Source of the DNA: Cyclobacteriaceae bacterium
Lineage (GTDB): Bacteria; Bacteroidota; Bacteroidia; Cytophagales; Cyclobacteriaceae
Assembly: GCA_016787605.1 (NCBI GenBank)
Contig: JAEUUE010000015.1
Coordinates: 21,225-85,224, forward strand
Reading direction: 5' to 3'
Length of the DNA stretch: 64,000 nt
Each line of letters starts with the position of its first letter. The first letter of the stretch is position 1. The notes under the pieces were generated by a model. That model was not told the DNA's origin. It searched no databases and saw only the letters and a list, made by a program, of their open reading frames with translations. Shown here piece after piece: positions 45,597-55,503 of the stretch. The position numbers and the translations under genes were made by a program.

Positions 45597-46784
45597 TCAT
45601 AATTCATAAAACGACTTCCATTGCAACAAGTGGCTATCCATTTGAAAGTGCGATGAAGCACGTTGACGGGCTTGCGAGGAAATAGTAATCCTCTCTTCCA
45701 TCGACAGGCCCATTAGCCTTATCACTGCCTCTGAACAAGCAAGAGGATTGCGCGGCTCAAAAAGCCAACCAGTGACACCATGCTCTATGTTTTCGACAAG
45801 TCCACCTACCCGGCTGGCTATACATAGACACCCCACAGCCTGAGCTTCCAATACCGCATTACAAAATCCTTCATTCAAACTAGGCTGCACATAAATATCC
45901 GATTTAAGCATCCGGTTCACGGTGTCGGAATGAGAAAGCCTTCCTGCGAAAGTAACGTCGTCAGTCAACCCCAGCGCATGAATTTCATGCAGCAGATGTT
46001 CCCGATCAGGCCCATCGCCCACAATGGTATAGTGAATATCAACCCCTTGCGTCTTTAAAATGGCAACCGCCTGCAGAGTATACGATAGTCCCTTAATCCA
46101 GGTGAGCCGGGCTACTGTCATTAGGTGTAGGGGTTGCCCAAACTCAAAATTAGTCTTTATAGGTAAGTTAGGGCTGACGGCAGGGGTAATCATTTGGGTG
46201 GTTATGGAATCCGGCAGTCCGTATACCCTAGCACGGTCCATCAGGTACTGTGAAATGGAATGAACTTTGTCCAACCGTTTCCACAGACTAAGATAACAAT
46301 CAGGATGTTTGAGCGGGTAAACATTAATATCATAGCCGCGGAAACTCACGGCCAGTTTGGCTTCAATCGCTTTGGCTACATTTTCCTTGCCCGTGCACAA
46401 AGTGGCAAACCCAAAATGAAGCCAGTCGAGGTCATATGGTAGAATGTGCGCGTTCAGGTAAAGTATCTTGACAATCGCAGTCCAACTTTTTCCCTCCTTT
46501 CTCTCCAACTGCCACAACCGGAGAATAATACGAGGTGCCCGTAGAAATAGGGCGGGCAATACTACGACCAAACTCACCCAGCGCAGGAACGTACTTTCAA
46601 ATACGGGGTAAGGCTGTATAACCCGACAGCGCAGGTTGGCCTCCTTTACCCCTCGTGCAAAGACAATGATTTCATAGCCCATGCCAGTTAAGCCATTTAT
46701 CTTGGAGGTGAAGAAAGTCTCAGAATACGCCGGGACGGACGAAAGCACCAAGCCTATGCGGATACCTTTAATTCTCTTTTTCAA
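45597..46784 (-). CDS. Glycosyltransferase family 4
   Basis: 395 aa. GIRIGLVLSSVPAYSETFF begins a GT4 N-terminus, and HLMTVARLTWIKGLSYTLQAV, YTIVGDGPDREHLLHEI and IYVQPSLNEGFCNAVLEAQAVGCLC form the C-terminal donor site. The start is a TTG at 46784, the second such start in a row; the first internal ATG (residue 31) would remove part of the first strand. WaaG/PimA-like family; substrates unknown. Confidence 0.9.
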   Translation of the reverse strand: MKKRIKGIRIGLVLSSVPAYSETFFTSKINGLTGMGYEIIVFARGVKEANLRCRVIQPYPVFESTFLRWVSLVVVLPALFLRAPRIILRLWQLERKEGKSWTAIVKILYLNAHILPYDLDWLHFGFATLCTGKENVAKAIEAKLAVSFRGYDINVYPLKHPDCYLSLWKRLDKVHSISQYLMDRARVYGLPDSITTQMITPAVSPNLPIKTNFEFGQPLHLMTVARLTWIKGLSYTLQAVAILKTQGVDIHYTIVGDGPDREHLLHEIHALGLTDDVTFAGRLSHSDTVNRMLKSDIYVQPSLNEGFCNAVLEAQAVGCLCIASRVGGLVENIEHGVTGWLFEPRNPLACSEAVIRLMGLSMEERITISSQARQRASSHFQMDSHLLQWKSFYEL

Positions 46785-46813
46785 ATGATTCCGGATGAAG
46801 CCTCGCCTTCTGC

Positions 46814-48187
46814 CTATTGAGAATCACTTTGGGAAGGCCGCCCCTGGGTAGCGATTCTTTCCTGTAGCAACTCCTTGATCTCTGCTGCGAGTCGTGAAGC
46901 TGCACAAACACCCCCTTCTCGATTGTAGTGAATAAGATCACGGAAGGCTTCCATTCTTCCCGAACAAGCGGAAGACAAATCAAAGAAGGGTGTAGAAAAT
47001 CGATCCGCCTCTGACGACAAAACAGAGTCACATTTCTGAGTGGCTTGAAGAAGGGCTGACAAGGAAAGACCTGTAGATGTTGAGAATCGCCCGGAGGCTG
47101 TGATTTCGTCCAGATTATTGGGCGTCAACAGGCGCGGCTCAGTAGCCAGAATTGGATGAATACCGGCAGCCTGACAAGTGGCAAGAAATACCTGAATATT
47201 GAGTCGAAATTGATCGAGTGCCGCTTGTTGAATATCCTCGGCCTCGTCCGGTTGATATGTATAGTCCTGATCCTGAGCTAATTGTGGCTGCGTCCGACTG
47301 TTCAAGAGAGCGTCGCGGATGTACAAATAGATCTGGAACTGCTCTAATGTTCGTATCCAAAAACTCACATGAGGATGAGTAGGATGCCCAAGTTTGGGTA
47401 ATGTATGGAAGGGGGTTGAGTCCGGGCCTGCCCACGAAAAATATTTTAGGTCGTTGTAGGTCTGGCAAAGAATGATATAGTCAGGCTCATAGTAGTGCAC
47501 TTCGGCCATAATCCGGCCAATCATGTCAAATGTTCGCCATCCAGGTACGCCAGCATTGATGATGGAAATGTGGGAATAGCCCTCCGCATGTAGATTCTTC
47601 TCCGCCCTTGAGGGCCAATCAAGACCGAGTGGAGCATTTAGATCAAATACGTGGGAGCCACCCATCACAAAAAATCGTATCTCGCCAGCACGTTTGGGTG
47701 CCCTGAAACGACTTGTGGAGAATCCTCCCGAGAGAATCCGTATCGTATCCTTTGTGCTGCCTGACACAATAAACTGGTCGTTCGGATCCAGCCGATGTTG
47801 CGATACGGGTGAAGGCAGGTAAGCAGGGGATGCCCGTTGAACGTCTAAAGTAGTATATCGTGGGTTTATCCGAAGCAAGAGTTCAACCACGGTGAGTGAC
47901 CAAATCAGGGTGATCAATAGGACCGGCCTCTCTGGTGAGATCTGCCACTTGCTGAATCGCATGCGCATGGCAACCAGTGATAGCAACAACATACTACCAC
48001 CGACAGCCCAAAAAAGTCTGCGGGTAGCATAAATACGGGCCACATTGGCAGCGTCAATCTCTCCATCACTTGCAAATGCCACCAACACTGCAGGGTGAAT
48101 GAACAACGATAATAGCAACATAACCCCTGAAAGCAGGGCTATGAATGCAAACACAAGACCGAGGCTCTTATCTCCCTTTATTTCCAT
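46814..48187 (-). CDS. Membrane-anchored SGNH-type hydrolase/acyltransferase
   Basis: 457 aa from the ATG at 48187, just after the asparagine-synthase-like gene stop. Three membrane segments in the N-terminal 107 residues (about 9-38, 58-75 and 88-106), then an SGNH-like domain: FFVMGGSHVFDL with Ser178, INAGVPGW near 210, LCQTYND and DLIHYNREGG (Asp417, His420) near the end, which fit the Ser/Asp/His triad. It may acetylate or hydrolyse glycan esters in the periplasm; the target is unknown. A long loop rich in Gln/Asp (about 285-315) is unusual. Confidence 0.83.
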   Translation of the reverse strand: MEIKGDKSLGLVFAFIALLSGVMLLLSLFIHPAVLVAFASDGEIDAANVARIYATRRLFWAVGGSMLLLSLVAMRMRFSKWQISPERPVLLITLIWSLTVVELLLRINPRYTTLDVQRASPAYLPSPVSQHRLDPNDQFIVSGSTKDTIRILSGGFSTSRFRAPKRAGEIRFFVMGGSHVFDLNAPLGLDWPSRAEKNLHAEGYSHISIINAGVPGWRTFDMIGRIMAEVHYYEPDYIILCQTYNDLKYFSWAGPDSTPFHTLPKLGHPTHPHVSFWIRTLEQFQIYLYIRDALLNSRTQPQLAQDQDYTYQPDEAEDIQQAALDQFRLNIQVFLATCQAAGIHPILATEPRLLTPNNLDEITASGRFSTSTGLSLSALLQATQKCDSVLSSEADRFSTPFFDLSSACSGRMEAFRDLIHYNREGGVCAASRLAAEIKELLQERIATQGRPSQSDSQ

Positions 48188-48191
48188 AGAG

Positions 48192-49607
48192 TTACAAAAA
48201 CGATCTATTCGAGCCGAAAAAACGATCAAAACATGAAAGAGTCAATAACATCGTAACCGCATGAACATAGTCCTTTCCCTGCCGTTGGAACTTCGAGAAG
48301 TATTCCACTGATATTTCCTTAGGGATAAATTCCGAATTCCATTGATCGACAAGATATCTTCTTAGGTTATTGACGTTTGCTTCACCGACGAACTGCAACT
48401 CCCAATTGTTGGCATCAGCCCGTTTGCCCAACACGTGACTTCTAAATTGACGTTTACCCTTCAGCCAGGCACGAGCAATTCTTATCCCAAGTGAGTTGAA
48501 TTCGCTGTAGTTATACAAATTGCAAGGATAGACTTTTTGCCAAGGGATTTTAGCAAGTGATGAGCTCTTTCTTTTTATGTATTCGATTTCAAGTTTGCGA
48601 CCACTCAAATGAGCTTCCGGCGTAGTACAAATCCATCTGCAGATCTCATCCTGAAAAAAAGGTACTGAAACAGGAAGCTGCTGCTGGAAAAGTTCGAGAT
48701 TCACGGCTGTCCAGCGCGCTACATAATACTCTGTTTTAAAGGCCCTCAGGCGAGCATTCGCATTATTAATTTCTATTCCTCGAAGCAACTCCAGTATTCG
48801 GGCAGTTAAATACTCTTTGAAATCACCAACAATACCCCAGGCCTTCCACAAGCTTTCGCCCAATTGCCAGCCCGCAGGCTTGATTAACTTCTTTATCAGA
48901 TACTCAAGCTGTTCTCTCTCCGTAAGATTATCCAAGACACCCATACCGTCAAAGAACAAATCACCACCATGCCCAAGTAAATAAATATCTCCCTTGTGAG
49001 CTAATTGACCATATACTGCCATTTGTCGCGGATTGAGAAATTCCGCATAACATCCATTCAGTTGTGCCAACTGGTCAATCACGCTCCATAAGTAACCCCT
49101 TGAGAGAGTAAAGCCCTGGTGCGGAAAAGATAATGCCGTTGCCACTGCAGATCCGAAAAGACTCTCCGATATCCCGTCTTCAAACTGATAGCTGTAACAG
49201 AATACATCGCTTCGATGGGCTACAGCAGCCGCCAATGTGCGGCTATCTAGTCCACCCGAAATAGGCAAAACAATCTTTTTGTTGGCCGTGTCCCGCTCAA
49301 CAATTCCTTCGAGCAAATCAGAAAATTCATTCAATGCTTGATCAAAAGTAATTTCACGCGGTAGATAATTCCAATGAAAATACCGGCCTTTAGAAACCAC
49401 CTTACCGGAAGCATCAAACCTGTACTCGGTTGCAGGCCGAAACGCTTTTCGATTCGTGTAATATGTATCCTCATTCAGAAAAAAACCCAGTGCAGAAAAA
49501 CAACAGATGGCAGGGTAATCCAATTTTACTTCACCTGGCAGGGTATAATAAGAAACCACCGGAGGTACAATGGGTAACTTAGTGGTTCGATTGCTATAAG
49601 CCGACAT
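48192..49607 (-). CDS. Asparagine-synthase-like protein lacking the glutaminase nucleophile
   Basis: 471 aa. The synthetase domain is clear: ISGGLDSRTLAAAVA (SGGLDS at 117-122) and, C-terminal, PVSVPFFQDEICRW. The N-terminal part (1-80) keeps the Ntn fold landmark ALGFFLNEDTYYTNRK but begins MSAYS, so the Cys2 needed for glutamine hydrolysis is missing. It likely uses ammonia or another amine to amidate a carboxyl group on the glycan or an acceptor. It overlaps the GT2 gene by 14 bp. Homologues in polysaccharide loci modify uronic acids or peptides. Confidence 0.85.
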   Translation of the reverse strand: MSAYSNRTTKLPIVPPVVSYYTLPGEVKLDYPAICCFSALGFFLNEDTYYTNRKAFRPATEYRFDASGKVVSKGRYFHWNYLPREITFDQALNEFSDLLEGIVERDTANKKIVLPISGGLDSRTLAAAVAHRSDVFCYSYQFEDGISESLFGSAVATALSFPHQGFTLSRGYLWSVIDQLAQLNGCYAEFLNPRQMAVYGQLAHKGDIYLLGHGGDLFFDGMGVLDNLTEREQLEYLIKKLIKPAGWQLGESLWKAWGIVGDFKEYLTARILELLRGIEINNANARLRAFKTEYYVARWTAVNLELFQQQLPVSVPFFQDEICRWICTTPEAHLSGRKLEIEYIKRKSSSLAKIPWQKVYPCNLYNYSEFNSLGIRIARAWLKGKRQFRSHVLGKRADANNWELQFVGEANVNNLRRYLVDQWNSEFIPKEISVEYFSKFQRQGKDYVHAVTMLLTLSCFDRFFGSNRSFL

Positions 49608-50589
49608 CTGAAAGACTAAACTGTTTATAAGGATTGTGTCGAATGCGTCTAATTAACTTGCTTCCCAACTCCATCAGCATGGTTACCTTGTCGGTAAAGG
49701 TTGCTGACATGTGCCAGGCATGATAGAAATAAGTACTAAATCCCTGCCAATCAAGAAGACTGACACAAGCCACCGCTGTACCCACCAATAGCGAACGCTT
49801 TTCGCGCGCATGGGTAGGCGTGAGCAAGCCCTCCTGCAACCAAACCTGAAGGTCAATTTTTTCACCGCGCTCAATAGCATCAAAGCCCGACTGTTTCCGT
49901 TGTTGAGCCAACACACGGGGCACCTGATTGATGAGTGCCGTCTCAGGTTTGAATATTAACGAACCGGGCTCCAAACGTTTACCAAACAAAGGTGTAGTAA
50001 TGGTGACACACGGCCCAAATCTCTCCATTAACCGTAACCACAAGTCTACATCCATACCCGAACGCTGAAACGCACGGTAGCCGCCTACCGAAAGCACTTT
50101 CTCCTTTTCCACCATCACAGAAGGATCGGTAAATAGTCGATGGTTAGTGATCAAGTCCTCCCAAGTCTCTATCTTGTATTTATCGTTGGTTAGATTTCGG
50201 TCACAATACAATTTGTTACCCGGAGTGATGCGATACCGGTTAAGTCCGCAGAAGGCAGCCTCCGGATGGAGCTCAAGCGCCTTAAGTTGCTCTTCCAAGC
50301 GAGTAGGTAAGCATACATCATCCGCATCCATACGGGCAATGTATTTTCCCCGGGCAAGCGCAATACCGGCATTCATGGCTGTGGGATAGCCGCTGTTCAC
50401 GTCAAGTGAAAGAACTCTAATTCTGTCATCTTGATAAGAACGGATCACACTTAATGAGCTATCGGTTGAAGCATCATCTACTACGATAAGCTCCCAGTTA
50501 TTGGTGGTCTGTTTCAGAATGCTCTGAATAGCATCCCTTACAAGATTTTCAGCATTATAACAAGGAAGTATAACAGAGATTGACAGCAT
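49594..50589 (-). CDS. Glycosyltransferase family 2
   Basis: 331 aa. MLSISVILPCYNAENLVRDA, ELIVVDDASTDSSLSVI and the DxD equivalent in YIARMDADDVCLP are canonical. FQRSGMDVDLWLRLMERFG follows. A C-terminal hydrophobic stretch is absent. It starts 1 bp after the methyltransferase stop. Donor and linkage are unknown. Confidence 0.92.
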   Translation of the reverse strand: MLSISVILPCYNAENLVRDAIQSILKQTTNNWELIVVDDASTDSSLSVIRSYQDDRIRVLSLDVNSGYPTAMNAGIALARGKYIARMDADDVCLPTRLEEQLKALELHPEAAFCGLNRYRITPGNKLYCDRNLTNDKYKIETWEDLITNHRLFTDPSVMVEKEKVLSVGGYRAFQRSGMDVDLWLRLMERFGPCVTITTPLFGKRLEPGSLIFKPETALINQVPRVLAQQRKQSGFDAIERGEKIDLQVWLQEGLLTPTHAREKRSLLVGTAVACVSLLDWQGFSTYFYHAWHMSATFTDKVTMLMELGSKLIRRIRHNPYKQFSLSDVGL

Positions 50590-51288
50590 TTACTTGATAA
50601 AGAGCACTCCATTACCAGTTTTGGTAGAGGGGCCAATTATCTCCCTGTGCTCATACTGTTGTTTAACTTCTGCCCAGAAATTCTTGACCTGATGATTGGA
50701 CTTCATATTTTGGATATCGTGAAAAGCAATCAATCCACCTTTCCGCACCATGGGTGAGTAAAGTTGAAAATCTGCTTTCACCCCCTCATAGGTGTGGTCC
50801 GCATCGATGTACAAGAAATCAATAAAGCGACCATTCAAAGCTCCCTTTAAACGCGCTGCTGTTTCAGGTAAATGTGAGTTACCTCGTATAAATTCCATGT
50901 GTGTCTTGGGCCTGTCGTGAGCAAACAATCTATAAAGCTTCTCTCTGCTAGAATCGTACCCTCCACCATATTGCCCCCCCGGCAGATCAACACTTACGAT
51001 CAATTCTGCCTGAGGGTTAGTTCTGGTCCATATAAATAATGTGCCTCCCTTATAAGTACCTATTTCAACTATTACTTTTGGCATAATGCTATGAACCAGC
51101 TTCGCCATCTCGCGGATTTCTACCGGGTCCTGTTCAGCATGAATACGATCATAAAGGCCCCTGCCCACAAATGTATTCGGTATCTCTACGATATCTTCAA
51201 AATCACTTGACTTCATTAGCTTAAGCAAGGCGTGCTTTGATAGCAGCCAGGCGGGTATATTAAATACTTTTCTTCGAAATGTCTTCAT
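50590..51288 (-). CDS. Class I SAM methyltransferase (Methyltransf_24/CmcI-like)
   Basis: 232 aa. VIVEIGTYKGGTLFIWTR (motif I), VSVDLPGGQYGGGY and DFLYIDADHTYEGVKADFQLY, then GGLIAFHDI form the Methyltransf_24 signature. The metal-binding IDADH and FHDI residues (Asp, His) are present. It overlaps the GT2 at 51285 by 4 bp. The gene at 56445 is a second member of the same family. Target hydroxyl is unknown. Confidence 0.88.
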   Translation of the reverse strand: MKTFRRKVFNIPAWLLSKHALLKLMKSSDFEDIVEIPNTFVGRGLYDRIHAEQDPVEIREMAKLVHSIMPKVIVEIGTYKGGTLFIWTRTNPQAELIVSVDLPGGQYGGGYDSSREKLYRLFAHDRPKTHMEFIRGNSHLPETAARLKGALNGRFIDFLYIDADHTYEGVKADFQLYSPMVRKGGLIAFHDIQNMKSNHQVKNFWAEVKQQYEHREIIGPSTKTGNGVLFIK

Positions 51289-52220
51289 TGTACTATTTTA
51301 ACGTATCCAGTAGCCATCTTCCAGCTAGCCTCGCGAACATTCCATACGAGGTATCGTCCATCACCCTTGCACCAAACAGAACGTAGCACTTTTCGTAATA
51401 CCGGAACTTTGTAAAGATTGAACATTAACTTTCTGTATTCATAGTTGGATAAACCATACGCGATACTCTTCCGACTTATTTCAACCTCAGCAATATTAAT
51501 GTTACGGCTTTTTTGGTCTGCATGCAGACGCATAAGGGCCAATATGGCCTCAACACTTACCAGTTCGGAATATTTTGACATGCGAATCCACATGTCAATA
51601 TCCATCGCGTGGTTAAAGGACTCATCAAACCTCCGGCCCACTTGGTCAAATAGTTTGGAGCTCCAGAAAGTGGAACACTGTTGATTCCATCCAAACAACG
51701 AACCTACATGGTAGCCTTTCCGATAAAGTTCTCTGCTGAAGAGCTTGACCGCATCACGCTTGGGGGAAAGAACATTCTCCGCTACCAACCTCGATTGAAT
51801 CCCTGTCAGCCAATTTAAAGAATGGGCGATAAACAGCTCGGCTACCAAGCGAAAAGTATAAGGCATATATACATCATCGCTGTTGATGTAGGCCAAGATA
51901 TCACCCGTAGCCCTTTCAAACCCCTTGTTTATTGCATGCGTTTGCCCGCTGTCCTTTTCGCTTACCCAATAAGCAATGTGTTTCTCATATTTTCGGATTA
52001 TGTCCACTGTTCCATCCTTGCTTCCCCCATCGATAATTATATACTCAAGGTTAGGGTATCCCTGCATAATAACAGATCGGATTGTCTCCTCAATGTAGCT
52101 GACTTGGTTAAAGGAAGGAGTTACTATACTGATTTTCGGCCAAGCCGTACCGGTTGACATTCTGTCCTTAATTTGGAAGGGTGCTTCCCGCCAGACCCAG
52201 AGTAAGTTGTTACCATCCAT
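51285..52220 (-). CDS. Glycosyltransferase family 2
   Basis: 311 aa from the ATG at 52220; a TTG at 52256 would add 12 residues. KISIVTPSFNQVSYIEETI, EYIIIDGGSKDGTVDII, SEKDSGQTHAINKGFERATGDI and AYINSDDVYMP are all canonical GT2 blocks with the SDD metal site. Members with the SGQTHAINKG block work on surface glycans. The next upstream gene ends 45 bp away. Confidence 0.9.
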   Translation of the reverse strand: MDGNNLLWVWREAPFQIKDRMSTGTAWPKISIVTPSFNQVSYIEETIRSVIMQGYPNLEYIIIDGGSKDGTVDIIRKYEKHIAYWVSEKDSGQTHAINKGFERATGDILAYINSDDVYMPYTFRLVAELFIAHSLNWLTGIQSRLVAENVLSPKRDAVKLFSRELYRKGYHVGSLFGWNQQCSTFWSSKLFDQVGRRFDESFNHAMDIDMWIRMSKYSELVSVEAILALMRLHADQKSRNINIAEVEISRKSIAYGLSNYEYRKLMFNLYKVPVLRKVLRSVWCKGDGRYLVWNVREASWKMATGYVKIVQ

Positions 52221-52265
52221 GTTTTGTGCCTTCGAAAAGTATCGCGGAATCGCCAACCATACGCT

Positions 52266-53669
52266 TTAAGCAGTTCTTATAATAATCTTGTGGAACCAAT
52301 CCAAATATGCCTTAATCATCAAATCAGCGGAGAATCTACTCCTCGCGTCTACTACTGCATTTCGGCTTAGTGTTCCCCTCAAGTCATCATTGGAAAAAAG
52401 CAACTTCATTGCTGTTGCAAACCCGTCAACATCACCAGGTTTTACTAGAATTCCAGTTGCCTCTTCATCCTCCCAGTTGTGCTGCATATCGCCTCGCACT
52501 TTGGATGGTTTGTAGCATTTGACCTGTTCAGGAATACCCCCAACATCTGTGGCAATCACTGGCAGTCCGCAAGACAAAGCTTCCAGAATGGAAGTTGGAA
52601 ATGTGTCCACCTTCGCAGCATGAAGGTATACATCAGCCGCCCTGTAAAAGTTGGCTACAATATTTTGATCTGCATTAAAAGGCCTAAATTCAATGCAAAC
52701 ATTGCTTGAAAAATACTCACTGGGTCGACTATCTCCTAAAGCAAGGAAAATCACTCTTCTGCCATGAAAGTCAGGTTCTACCCGCAACAATGCATTTCTC
52801 ATGAGCTCAAAATCCTTCCAACGATTTCGACTTGCGGCATTCGCTGAAAACAAAAAGACAAAGGCTTCTTGGTCGATCTGCGTCAGAGTCCTGGCAGATC
52901 CCCTATCTCCGGGACAGAAAACACGCTGATCAACCCCATGCGGAATAACCCGCCTTTCTATACAGGCCTGAGCTAGCATTGACTGATCCACCTTGTCCAT
53001 TAACCACTTGCAAGGTGTCGCAACATAGAGCTTGCTTCTCTTGTAAATACTATCTTTCCTCATCCAGTTTATCCTTGATCCATCCCGTTTTATGGCCACC
53101 GGAATTGATAGATCAGGGCACTTACCACATCCCGTCTTCCATCTCTCACAATCAAATGAATGAGCACAATGACCAGCCAGCAACCATGCTCCATGAAGTG
53201 TATAAATCACTGGAAAACGATGGCTCAACTCAGGAAGGTATCTCAAGTCAAAGAAGCCACCCCTAGGCATATGAAGATGAATCACATCAGTAGCTATCCT
53301 ACTTGATGCAAAGAAATTTTTAACAGCCGGAAAATCAAACTCCTCTAAGCCCAGCTCATATCTAATTCTACTTAAAGGATCTTCAATCCAAAGTAAAATA
53401 GAAGTTATAAACCTTCTTACTTGGTTTGATCCTTTCAAATGCCCAGTTACTCTCCATCGTAAGTGCGCGACCTTCCTCCGCCAAAAACTATAATTATCAA
53501 TGTCTCTTACTTCAATGACACCATCCCCTCCCTTTACTTTTTGCCCAACCAAAAAATAAGATCCATGACCAAATGCGGAATACCCTTCAAATAGGGCTCG
53601 TGAAATCCCAGCAGCGCCACCTCCAAAGTCAGAATGATTAACAGAAATAATATTAATCTTCTGCTCCAT
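52266..53669 (-). CDS. Glycosyltransferase family 4
   Basis: 467 aa from the ATG at 53669 (MEQKINIISVNHSDFGGGAAG); the longer frame reaches into the FkbM gene. FDCERWKTGCGKCPDL is a Cys-rich insert seen in a subset of GT4. HVCIEFRPF, DVYLHAAKVDTFPTSILEALSCGLPVIA and GGIPEQVKC complete the donor half. The Cys cluster in the N-terminal half (HCAHSFDCERW and CGKC) may bind a metal or form disulfides. It overlaps the FkbM gene by 17 bp. Confidence 0.9.
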   Translation of the reverse strand: MEQKINIISVNHSDFGGGAAGISRALFEGYSAFGHGSYFLVGQKVKGGDGVIEVRDIDNYSFWRRKVAHLRWRVTGHLKGSNQVRRFITSILLWIEDPLSRIRYELGLEEFDFPAVKNFFASSRIATDVIHLHMPRGGFFDLRYLPELSHRFPVIYTLHGAWLLAGHCAHSFDCERWKTGCGKCPDLSIPVAIKRDGSRINWMRKDSIYKRSKLYVATPCKWLMDKVDQSMLAQACIERRVIPHGVDQRVFCPGDRGSARTLTQIDQEAFVFLFSANAASRNRWKDFELMRNALLRVEPDFHGRRVIFLALGDSRPSEYFSSNVCIEFRPFNADQNIVANFYRAADVYLHAAKVDTFPTSILEALSCGLPVIATDVGGIPEQVKCYKPSKVRGDMQHNWEDEEATGILVKPGDVDGFATAMKLLFSNDDLRGTLSRNAVVDARSRFSADLMIKAYLDWFHKIIIRTA

Positions 53670-54501
53670 AACTACGCTTAGGTATAAACAAATAGTCTTG
53701 GGAGTCATCACTGTGCTCAACAAATGAAACCAATTTGCCGTGCTGAAACACAAAAGCTATATAGCCTATTTCAATCAAATAATTGACAAGTACTTTGGAG
53801 TCCTTCTTTGAGTTCCTCTCACAAATCTCACATAATATAACCGGCCTAAATCTTTTGATACTCTCTGATGCGCCCTCGACAACCTCAGCCTCAAGTCCCT
53901 CCACGTCAATCTTCAAGAAATCCAGCCTATCCAGCCTCAAGGTAAGAATGATATCATCAACTGTGCAGCCCAAAACTTTGCGCTCGGTCTGCACCACCCC
54001 ACGACCAGTCTGCTGCAATGATGAATACGCCGAATCAATATTCTCATAAAAACTCAACAACCCCGATTGATTCGACAAAGCAATATTCAATGGAATAACA
54101 TTAGGCAGACTGGCAACATTCTTGACCAATAGATTAAACACACGCTTACCAGGTTCAAAAGCAAGCACCAATCCGCTCCTACACATTGGGGCATAGTGAC
54201 ATGCATACACTCCAATATTCGCACCAACATCTAGAACAACACTGCCTTCACCAATAAATCTTCGGCAGTATTGAAGTGGCTCGAACTCGAATGCTCCATG
54301 GAAGAACAGCTGGAATCCAATTGTTGAGTTCAATTCATAGCGCAAGAACAACTGATCGTCAATTGCCACCATTGGTCTCCTTATCAAGCGGCTTAGAATC
54401 CCGGTGACTTTCCTTTTGAAGTCATTCTTGGATGCTGACACTCCCGGTAGTGACCGCCAGGCACGAAATGCCAGATTGAAAAGAGACAATCGAAAGTTCA
54501 T
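53653..54501 (-). CDS. FkbM family methyltransferase
   Basis: 282 aa. SVVLDVGANIGVYACHYAPM is motif I of the FkbM family, with LVLAFEPGKRVFNLLVKN and LDFLKIDVEGLEAEVVEGA. It is a second FkbM member beside the gene at 44751. The first 40 residues carry no signal peptide. It starts 21 bp after the class I methyltransferase stop and overlaps the GT4 by 17 bp. Confidence 0.9.
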   Translation of the reverse strand: MNFRLSLFNLAFRAWRSLPGVSASKNDFKRKVTGILSRLIRRPMVAIDDQLFLRYELNSTIGFQLFFHGAFEFEPLQYCRRFIGEGSVVLDVGANIGVYACHYAPMCRSGLVLAFEPGKRVFNLLVKNVASLPNVIPLNIALSNQSGLLSFYENIDSAYSSLQQTGRGVVQTERKVLGCTVDDIILTLRLDRLDFLKIDVEGLEAEVVEGASESIKRFRPVILCEICERNSKKDSKVLVNYLIEIGYIAFVFQHGKLVSFVEHSDDSQDYLFIPKRSYGAED

Positions 54502-54522
54502 TCAAAAGAATTAAACTATTAC

Positions 54523-55473
54523 CTACTGCTTGATCTTGCGTAATACCAGATACATTTCGCTTCCTACACGCCCTTTCAGCATTCTAAATTCAATTGAACT
54601 TAGGAGCTTCACCACAAAATCTGGAACCATCGCAAAAGGTAACATCAAAACACATAATAGGAAAGAAACACGATACAGCAATCTCTTCTTGTACCGGGAG
54701 CGGTAATGAGAGTAACGGGTAACAGGAAAGCGAGCAGCAAAAAGCAAAATGAGAATGGATCGAAGCAACAAGACAGGCAATACATAATTTCTGCTTCTTA
54801 GGGCCCTAATGCCAGTGAATTTACTTATCAACTCTACACTCGAAGTCGTAATCCACTCAATCGATCCAAAAACCTTGTTCGCATATCGAAGTGAAACCGC
54901 TCTGCACCCTACTAATTCAAACTTGGATACAAGCTGTTCTGCCGTTAGCCTTCGATGGTGTTCAGCGTGCTCAAAAAACATCCTACATCCCCGATTTACA
55001 TCAAAGCCATCCGAGCGCCACTCGCAGATAAGGTTTTCAAGACTTCCTTTGCCCCCCGAAGGCAAAATGTGGAGCATTAGAGCACCAGGCTTGCACATCT
55101 CAGCAATTTGACTAATGGTCGAATCAATATCTTCAACATGCTCCAAAACATGGTGACTAAAAATAAAATCATACTGCCCTTTATCCGATGACTCAACATT
55201 AAGCACAAAGAATCGACAGTCAGGCACGTTATTATGGGCAATGCTGACCGCGACACCACTAACATCAGCCCCGTCAATTCGCCAATCAGGAAGCTCGTCT
55301 TTTATGATTCGCGTAAACTCACCACGACCACATCCAAAATCTAAGCCTCGTTGCTCTCCACTCTTCAACCCTAGGCTACTCAGAATCTTTCTGACCCTTG
55401 CTTTTTTCCAAGCAGGCCATGATTCCAAATACCCAGAACTAAATCTTCGATCATACTTTTCAGACTGCTTCAT
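54523..55473 (-). CDS. Class I SAM methyltransferase with C-terminal membrane helices
   Basis: 316 aa. RGLDFGCGRGEFTRIIKD (motif I), DGADVSGVAVSIA and FDFIFSHHVLEHVEDIDS-type block (here YDFIFSHHVLEHVED) are clear UbiG-like features. The C-terminal third has two hydrophobic helices (about 213-228 and 254-281) beside a basic segment, so membrane association is likely. Methyl transfer to a lipid-linked glycan is plausible, as in O-antigen capping enzymes, but unproven. Confidence 0.88.
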   Translation of the reverse strand: MKQSEKYDRRFSSGYLESWPAWKKARVRKILSSLGLKSGEQRGLDFGCGRGEFTRIIKDELPDWRIDGADVSGVAVSIAHNNVPDCRFFVLNVESSDKGQYDFIFSHHVLEHVEDIDSTISQIAEMCKPGALMLHILPSGGKGSLENLICEWRSDGFDVNRGCRMFFEHAEHHRRLTAEQLVSKFELVGCRAVSLRYANKVFGSIEWITTSSVELISKFTGIRALRSRNYVLPVLLLRSILILLFAARFPVTRYSHYRSRYKKRLLYRVSFLLCVLMLPFAMVPDFVVKLLSSIEFRMLKGRVGSEMYLVLRKIKQ

Positions 55474-55503
55474 TTGAATTCCAAGAATGCTGCACCAATG
55501 TCG

